This document shows positions 6,220 through 9,561 of a stretch of DNA of 9,561 nucleotides, one piece after another; position 1 is the first letter of the stretch, and each line of letters begins with the position of its first letter. Both the position numbers and the translations under genes were made by a program. The stretch comes from UBA2798 sp046289975 (GTDB lineage Bacteria; Bacteroidota; Bacteroidia; Flavobacteriales_D; UBA2798): NCBI GenBank assembly GCA_046289975.1, contig JBKBUQ010000118.1, positions 1 to 9,561 of the forward strand. The letters run 5' to 3'. The notes under the pieces were generated by a model, which saw only the letters and a program-made list of their open reading frames with translations, was not told the DNA's origin and searched no databases.

Positions 6220-7743
6220 TTAGTGACGGAAATGTCGCGTTCCTGTAATCACCATTGCCATCCCCTGTGCATCGCAATAATCAATAGACTCCTGATCTTT
6301 GATTGATCCGCCCGGTTGCACTACAGCATGAATTCCCTCTCCATGTGCAATCTCAACACAGTCGGGAAATGGGAAAAATGCATCACTGGCCATTACTGCA
6401 CCTTTCAGCTCAAACCCGAAACTTTTCGCTTTGGCAATGGCCTGACGAAGAGCATCTACTCGGCTGGTTTGACCGGTACCGCTTGCAAGTAAAGTGTTGT
6501 TTTTTGCGAGTACAATGGTGTTGGATTTCGTATGTTTCACCAATACCCCGGCAAACTCGAGATCACTCAGTTCCTGATCGGTTGGGGCGACTTTTGTTGC
6601 GGTTTTAAAATTCGAACGTTGGTCAACTACGCTGTCCTTGTCCTGAACCAGGAATCCATTCAGCGCTGTTCTTACCTGCCGTTTGGGTAATTCTACCTTG
6701 TTCTGAATCAGTAGTATGCGGTTCTTTTTTCCTTTTAGAAGTTCCAAGGCATCTTTCGAATAGGATGGTGCGATCAATACTTCAAAGAAGAGTCGGTCGA
6801 TCTCGCTTGCTGTTGCAAAATCGATTTCAGTATTGCTGATCAGAATACCCCCAAATGCTGAAACAGGATCTCCGGCCAATGCTGCTGTCCAGGCATCAAA
6901 GAGACTGCTGCGAATGGCAACTCCACATGCGTTATTGTGTTTGAGAATGGCAAATGCAGGTGAACCTTTATCGAGGTCGGTCATCAGGTTTACTGCTGCA
7001 TCTACATCGAGGAGGTTGTTATAGGATAGCTCCTTACCGTTAAGTTGGGTAAAGAGTGCATTCAAATCACCATGAAAGGTTCCTTTTTGGTGTGGATTTT
7101 CGCCGTATCGGAGGATCTGGCTGTTCTGCTCGCTGATTTTAAGGAAGTCGAAACCGGTATTGAAATAATTGAAGATTGCGGTATCATAATGCGAAGAAAT
7201 ATGAAAGGCATAGGCCATGAATTTCTTTCTGTCATCAAGACTCGTTTTTCCCTTTTTGCTTTTCAAAATTTCCAGAAACTCAGCATAAAGATCACGAGAT
7301 GGAACAATCACAACATCCTGAAAATTCTTTGCAGCAGCACGAATAAGTGAAATTCCGCCAATATCAATTTTCTCTATGATGTCTGCTTCTGCAGCACCTG
7401 ATTTTACAGTTTCCTCAAAAGGGTAGAGGTCAACAATGACCAAATCGATCTCTGGAATTTCATATTGCTCAAGCTGCTCAATATCCCCGCTGTGGGCCCT
7501 GCGACCGAGGATCCCTCCAAACACTTTGGGATGAAGCGTTTTTACACGGCCCCCAAGAATGCTCGGATACGAGGTGAGGTCCTCAACCGGAACAACATCA
7601 ATTCCCATTTTACGGATGAACTCTTCAGTACCTCCTGTTGAGTAAATAGTTACGCCCAAAGTGTTGAGCTCTTGTACAATAGCCTCGAGTCCGTCCTTGT
7701 AATAAACAGAAATAAGGGCGGATTTAATGGATTTTTCTGACAT
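6220..7743 (-). CDS. purH: PurH, bifunctional AICAR transformylase / IMP cyclohydrolase
   Basis: Encodes 507 residues catalysing the last two steps of de novo purine synthesis in the cytoplasm: formyl transfer from 10-formyl-THF to AICAR, then ring closure to IMP. The N-terminal MGS-like cyclohydrolase domain (about 1-140) has STGGTE (35-40), GGRVKTLHPKVFGGILG (64-80) and VDLYPFE (104-110). The transformylase domain (about 150-507) has RYGENPHQKG (212-221), ILKHNNACGVA (266-276) with the Lys-His pair at 268-269 that corresponds to the catalytic pair, AFGGIL (296-301), ASDAFFPFPD (452-461), VVQPGGSIKDQ (474-484) and the terminal TGTRHFRH. All expected motifs are present and length is typical. 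It has its own 140-base upstream region. Only 53 bases separate it from mreB, with no recognisable terminator, so some read-through into the mre genes is possible. Confidence 0.98.
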   Translation of the reverse strand: MSEKSIKSALISVYYKDGLEAIVQELNTLGVTIYSTGGTEEFIRKMGIDVVPVEDLTSYPSILGGRVKTLHPKVFGGILGRRAHSGDIEQLEQYEIPEIDLVIVDLYPFEETVKSGAAEADIIEKIDIGGISLIRAAAKNFQDVVIVPSRDLYAEFLEILKSKKGKTSLDDRKKFMAYAFHISSHYDTAIFNYFNTGFDFLKISEQNSQILRYGENPHQKGTFHGDLNALFTQLNGKELSYNNLLDVDAAVNLMTDLDKGSPAFAILKHNNACGVAIRSSLFDAWTAALAGDPVSAFGGILISNTEIDFATASEIDRLFFEVLIAPSYSKDALELLKGKKNRILLIQNKVELPKRQVRTALNGFLVQDKDSVVDQRSNFKTATKVAPTDQELSDLEFAGVLVKHTKSNTIVLAKNNTLLASGTGQTSRVDALRQAIAKAKSFGFELKGAVMASDAFFPFPDCVEIAHGEGIHAVVQPGGSIKDQESIDYCDAQGMAMVITGTRHFRH

Positions 7744-7762
7744 GATTTTGATTTGTGAGCGA

Positions 7763-7770
7763 CGAAAGTA
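7763..7770 (-). promoter_or_regulatory. Candidate -7 promoter element of purH
   Basis: The minus strand reads TACTTTCG, one mismatch from the Bacteroidota -7 consensus TAnnTTTG, 19 bases before the purH ATG. Initiation just downstream would give a very short leader, which is common in this phylum. A matching -33 TTG at the usual spacing is not evident, so confidence is limited. No Shine-Dalgarno precedes the ATG. Confidence 0.4.
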
Positions 7771-7808
7771 GCAAGAATCAACTCATCGAAAGAGGCTCTT
7801 CCTTTAAG

Positions 7809-7837
7809 TGTTGAAAAATGAAGCGGTAATGTTGAAA
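7809..7837 (-). repeat. Two 8-base direct repeats upstream of purH
   Basis: TTTCAACA (minus strand) occurs exactly twice in the gap, at 7830-7837 and 7809-7816, with starts 21 bases apart, two helical turns. They lie roughly 40-65 bases upstream of the candidate -7 element, a position suited to an activator. No regulator can be named from sequence, and 8-base matches in AT-rich DNA may be chance. Confidence 0.3.
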
Positions 7838-7845
7838 GGTGACGA

Positions 7846-7860
7846 GTAAATGCAGTTTAC
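7846..7860. repeat. Small inverted repeat between the DinB-family gene and purH
   Basis: GTAAA-TGCAG-TTTAC is a perfect 5-base inverted repeat with a 5-base loop, 23 bases beyond the DinB-family stop. The stem is AT-rich and no T-run follows it on the minus strand, so it is a poor intrinsic terminator. It could be an operator half of the purH control region or be chance. Confidence 0.25.
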
Positions 7861-7883
7861 ATTGATCCCAAAAAGGAAATGTG

Positions 7884-8390
7884 TCAGAGATAGCGTTCCC
7901 TGATAATATTGCAGTGATGAAGGGCATGTCCGGCCACAATATGGCCAATTGCTCTAACCGTCATTCGCTTTTCATTGGCAATTCCGCTATTTAGCAAGGT
8001 TTCCTGATCAAAACTCCGGTAAAGTGCAATCGTACTTTTTCTAACGATCCTGAACTCTTCCGAAAGATCCTTCAGTGTGCGTTGTGCAGCATTGCAATGA
8101 AGACCAAAATGATTTTCATCAAAGCCCGGGAGCTCGGTCTTGTCGTTGCGTGCAAAGCGTAATGCGCGGTAACTGTAAATGCGCTCGGTATCGATGATGT
8201 GAATCAGGACTTCCTTTACCGACCATTTATCTGTTCCGTATTTAAAATCTGCTTTTTCGTTGGGAATGGAGGAAATGAAGTCAAGGATTTGATCCCCTGT
8301 TTCTTTCAACACGGAAATCATTTCGCCGGGACTCGATAATCGGATGAATGGTTCGTAGTAACCGGGGTATTCGTCGTTTTCCGGGAACAT
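7884..8390 (-). CDS. DinB-family putative metalloenzyme
   Basis: Encodes 168 residues with the DinB/YfiT-like four-helix bundle pattern (DinB_2 type). A conserved WSVKEVLIHIIDTE segment (56-69) supplies His64, and GHALHHCNIIRERY (154-167) supplies His155 and His159 in an HxxxH arrangement; together these fit the three-histidine divalent metal site of the superfamily. His150 is also nearby. Characterised relatives include bacillithiol and mycothiol S-transferases and maleylpyruvate isomerase, but no substrate can be assigned here. The protein has no signal peptide and is probably cytoplasmic. Its ATG follows the hemB stop by 3 bases without a Shine-Dalgarno, so it is likely in the same transcript as hemB and translationally coupled to it. 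A functional link with haem synthesis is not shown. Confidence 0.85.
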   Translation of the reverse strand: MFPENDEYPGYYEPFIRLSSPGEMISVLKETGDQILDFISSIPNEKADFKYGTDKWSVKEVLIHIIDTERIYSYRALRFARNDKTELPGFDENHFGLHCNAAQRTLKDLSEEFRIVRKSTIALYRSFDQETLLNSGIANEKRMTVRAIGHIVAGHALHHCNIIRERYL

Positions 8391-8393
8391 AAT

Positions 8394-9371
8394 TTAGCGA
8401 TTTTGATGAACCAGTTGCGCGTAATCTTTAGCGAAATAAGTCAGAATCACTTGTGCTCCTGCGCGTCGGATGCTAAGTAGTGTTTCAGGCATAGCTTTGT
8501 TAAAATCAAGCCAGCCGTTTTTGCATGCTGCACTTAGCATGGCGCATTCTCCGCTTACATGATAGGCGGCAATAGGTAAAGTGCTTTGCTGATGGAGCGA
8601 TTGTATGATATCGAGATAATGCAATGCGGGTTTCACCATTAGAAAATCGGCACCTTCGCTTTCGTCGAGCAATGCTTCCTTTAATGCTTCGCGTCCGTTT
8701 GCCGGATCCATCTGATAGGTTTTTTTATCCCCCTTTTTCGGAGCAGAATCAAGCGCATCGCGGAAGGGTCCGTAAAATGCACTTGCATATTTTGCGGTAT
8801 AACTCATTATGGAAGTGTCAACAAAACCATTGTCATCCAATTCTTCTCTGATAAATCCAACTCTTCCGTCCATCATGTCGCTTGGTCCAACAATGTCAAT
8901 TCCAGCTTCTGCCTGTGCAAGCGCCATTTTTGCGAGAATAGGTAAGGTCTCATCATTAACGATCTTGTCGTTCTTCACAAGGCCGTCATGACCATCACTG
9001 CTATAAGGATCCATGGCCACATCGCTGATTAGCGTACTCTCAGGAAAACGTTTTTTGATATCGGAAATGGTTTTCAGGTAAAAGTTCTTTTTGCTGTAAC
9101 TGTGACTCGCAGTTTTATCCTTAAACGCATCTTCAATAGCCGGAAAAAGAATGAAGGAGTGCAAACCAAGTTTCATGCACGATTCAATTTCTTTCAGCAC
9201 CAGATCCGGTGTCCAGCGGAAATTTCCGGGTAGTGATTTTACCTCCGTTTTTTTATTCTTTCCCTCCACTAGAAACAAGGGGTACACAAGGTTGTCGGTA
9301 CCAAGAGAGGTTTCACGAACCATGCCTCTGATGGATTCCGATTTTCGATTGCGACGAGGACGAATTAACAT
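8394..9371 (-). CDS. hemB: HemB, delta-aminolevulinic acid dehydratase (porphobilinogen synthase)
   Basis: Encodes 325 residues that condense two 5-aminolevulinate molecules to porphobilinogen, the second common step toward haem and related tetrapyrroles. The start is taken at the ATG giving MLIRPRRNRKSESIRG, which matches the family N-terminus; an in-frame ATG 78 bases upstream (9449) would add 26 unfamiliar residues. The two Schiff-base lysines are present: Lys194 in SYTAKYASAFYGPFRDA and Lys247 in DFLMVKPALHYLD. The active-site metal loop reads DVAMDPYSSDGHDG (117-130), with alanine and aspartate where zinc-dependent enzymes have cysteines, so this is predicted to be a non-zinc, magnesium-type enzyme. 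GPSDMMDGRVG (162-172) is also typical. It lies 89 bases after yidD and 3 bases before the DinB-family gene. It has no Shine-Dalgarno. Confidence 0.97.
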   Translation of the reverse strand: MLIRPRRNRKSESIRGMVRETSLGTDNLVYPLFLVEGKNKKTEVKSLPGNFRWTPDLVLKEIESCMKLGLHSFILFPAIEDAFKDKTASHSYSKKNFYLKTISDIKKRFPESTLISDVAMDPYSSDGHDGLVKNDKIVNDETLPILAKMALAQAEAGIDIVGPSDMMDGRVGFIREELDDNGFVDTSIMSYTAKYASAFYGPFRDALDSAPKKGDKKTYQMDPANGREALKEALLDESEGADFLMVKPALHYLDIIQSLHQQSTLPIAAYHVSGECAMLSAACKNGWLDFNKAMPETLLSIRRAGAQVILTYFAKDYAQLVHQNR

Positions 9372-9380
9372 GCTTTTTTT

Positions 9381-9394
9381 CTTGTAAAGATAAG
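9381..9394 (-). promoter_or_regulatory. CTTATCTTTACAAG motif, possible hemB promoter
   Basis: The minus strand reads CTTATCTTTACAAG just before the hemB ATG. It contains TATCTTTA (9385-9392), one mismatch from the Bacteroidota -7 consensus, and would give a leader of about 10 bases. It matches the motif upstream of mreB at 13 of 14 positions. No clear -33 TTG is visible. If it is the promoter, the longer hemB start at 9449 cannot be used on that transcript. Confidence 0.3.
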
Positions 9395-9460
9395 GTTCTT
9401 TTTGCTGATAGATTGGTAGAGGAGCGGATACCCCATATCCGTTCACCATTTACTGTTCAC

Positions 9461-9561
9461 CTAAAATTTCCACTGCCCTTTTTCTCGCTTTGGTACCGGA
9501 TCATGACCCTGGGTTCCCCAGGGATGACAGCGTAAAATGCGTTTCATTCCCATCCATCCAC
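9461..9561 (-). CDS. yidD: YidD, membrane protein insertion efficiency factor, 5' part missing
   Basis: Only the last 32 codons are inside the window. They include GMKRILRCHPWG (residues 4-15 of the visible part) and HDPVPKRE (19-26), the hallmark C-terminal motif of the small YidD family (usual consensus KRILRCHP followed by G-x-DPVP). The reading frame ends in TAG at 9461-9463. YidD is a short membrane-associated protein thought to assist YidC-dependent membrane insertion; in many bacteria it neighbours rnpA and yidC, which are not visible here. The 89-base gap to hemB carries a possible hemB promoter and no evident terminator. Confidence 0.93.
   Translation of the reverse strand, partial: GWMGMKRILRCHPWGTQGHDPVPKREKGQWKF

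Noticed and set aside
6202..6220. T-run next to ATTACAGTAAT inverted repeat after purH, as a terminator
   Set aside because: For minus-strand transcription the stem would be followed by A residues, not T residues, and the stem is very weak. On the plus strand the T-run precedes the stem. It does not work as an intrinsic terminator in either direction.
7045..7350. 101-codon plus-strand ORF opposite purH
   Set aside because: Antisense to conserved PurH sequence, with no recognisable domain or start signal.
7801..7839. CCTTT...AAAGG arms in the purH upstream gap as a hairpin
   Set aside because: Only 5 bases pair across a 29-base loop with little internal pairing, so it is not a convincing structure.
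7884..8390. DinB-family gene as a DNA-damage (SOS) gene or DNA polymerase IV
   Set aside because: The name is historical. The protein is a small four-helix-bundle metalloprotein with no polymerase motifs, and no LexA-type site is visible.
1..9561. A novel defence, mobile or accessory system
   Set aside because: All coding capacity is taken by conserved housekeeping families on one strand, with short gaps and even composition. No integrase, transposase, toxin-antitoxin, nuclease or repeat array is visible.

Overview
This window looks like a piece of a Bacteroidota chromosome, probably a Flavobacteriia-like lineage. The reasons are the gene order purH-mreB-mreC-mreD-PBP2-rodA, the residue signatures of the proteins (for example the cysteine/histidine-rich loop of PBP2 and the aspartate-type metal loop of HemB), translation starts mostly without a Shine-Dalgarno sequence, and promoter-like TAnnTTTG-type elements. 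The assignment is by eye. DNA composition is moderately AT-rich and looks even throughout, with no sign of recent transfer.

Every supported gene lies on the minus strand, so transcription runs from high to low coordinates. Read in that order: the 3' end of yidD (9461-9561, cut by the window edge); hemB (8394-9371), a tetrapyrrole synthesis enzyme; a DinB-family putative metalloenzyme (7884-8390), 3 bases after hemB; a 140-base gap with promoter-like sequence; purH (6220-7743), bifunctional, for the last two steps of IMP synthesis; a 53-base gap with an unusually strong ribosome binding site; then a tight cell-shape operon of mreB (5141-6166), mreC (4289-5128), mreD (3777-4292), the PBP2 transpeptidase gene mrdA (1911-3776) and rodA (586-1914); and last a membrane metal-dependent hydrolase gene (1-545), cut by the window start.

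The five morphogenesis genes encode the core of the elongasome. MreB filaments organise the machine under the membrane, MreC and MreD link it across the membrane, RodA (a SEDS glycosyltransferase) polymerises peptidoglycan strands, and PBP2 cross-links them. Junctions are very tight: 12 bases between mreB and mreC, ATGA overlaps for mreC/mreD and PBP2/rodA, and stop directly abutting start for mreD/PBP2. This argues for one transcript with coupled translation.

No stretch longer than 300 bases lacks a gene. The largest gaps are 7744-7883 and 9372-9460. I saw no tRNA, rRNA, CRISPR, insertion sequence, phage gene or clear intrinsic terminator. This is an ordinary housekeeping region and I do not see an undescribed system. 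The best leads are a possible zinc site in PBP2, the strong Shine-Dalgarno before mreB, a near-identical 17-base motif upstream of mreB and hemB, and paired 8-base repeats upstream of purH.
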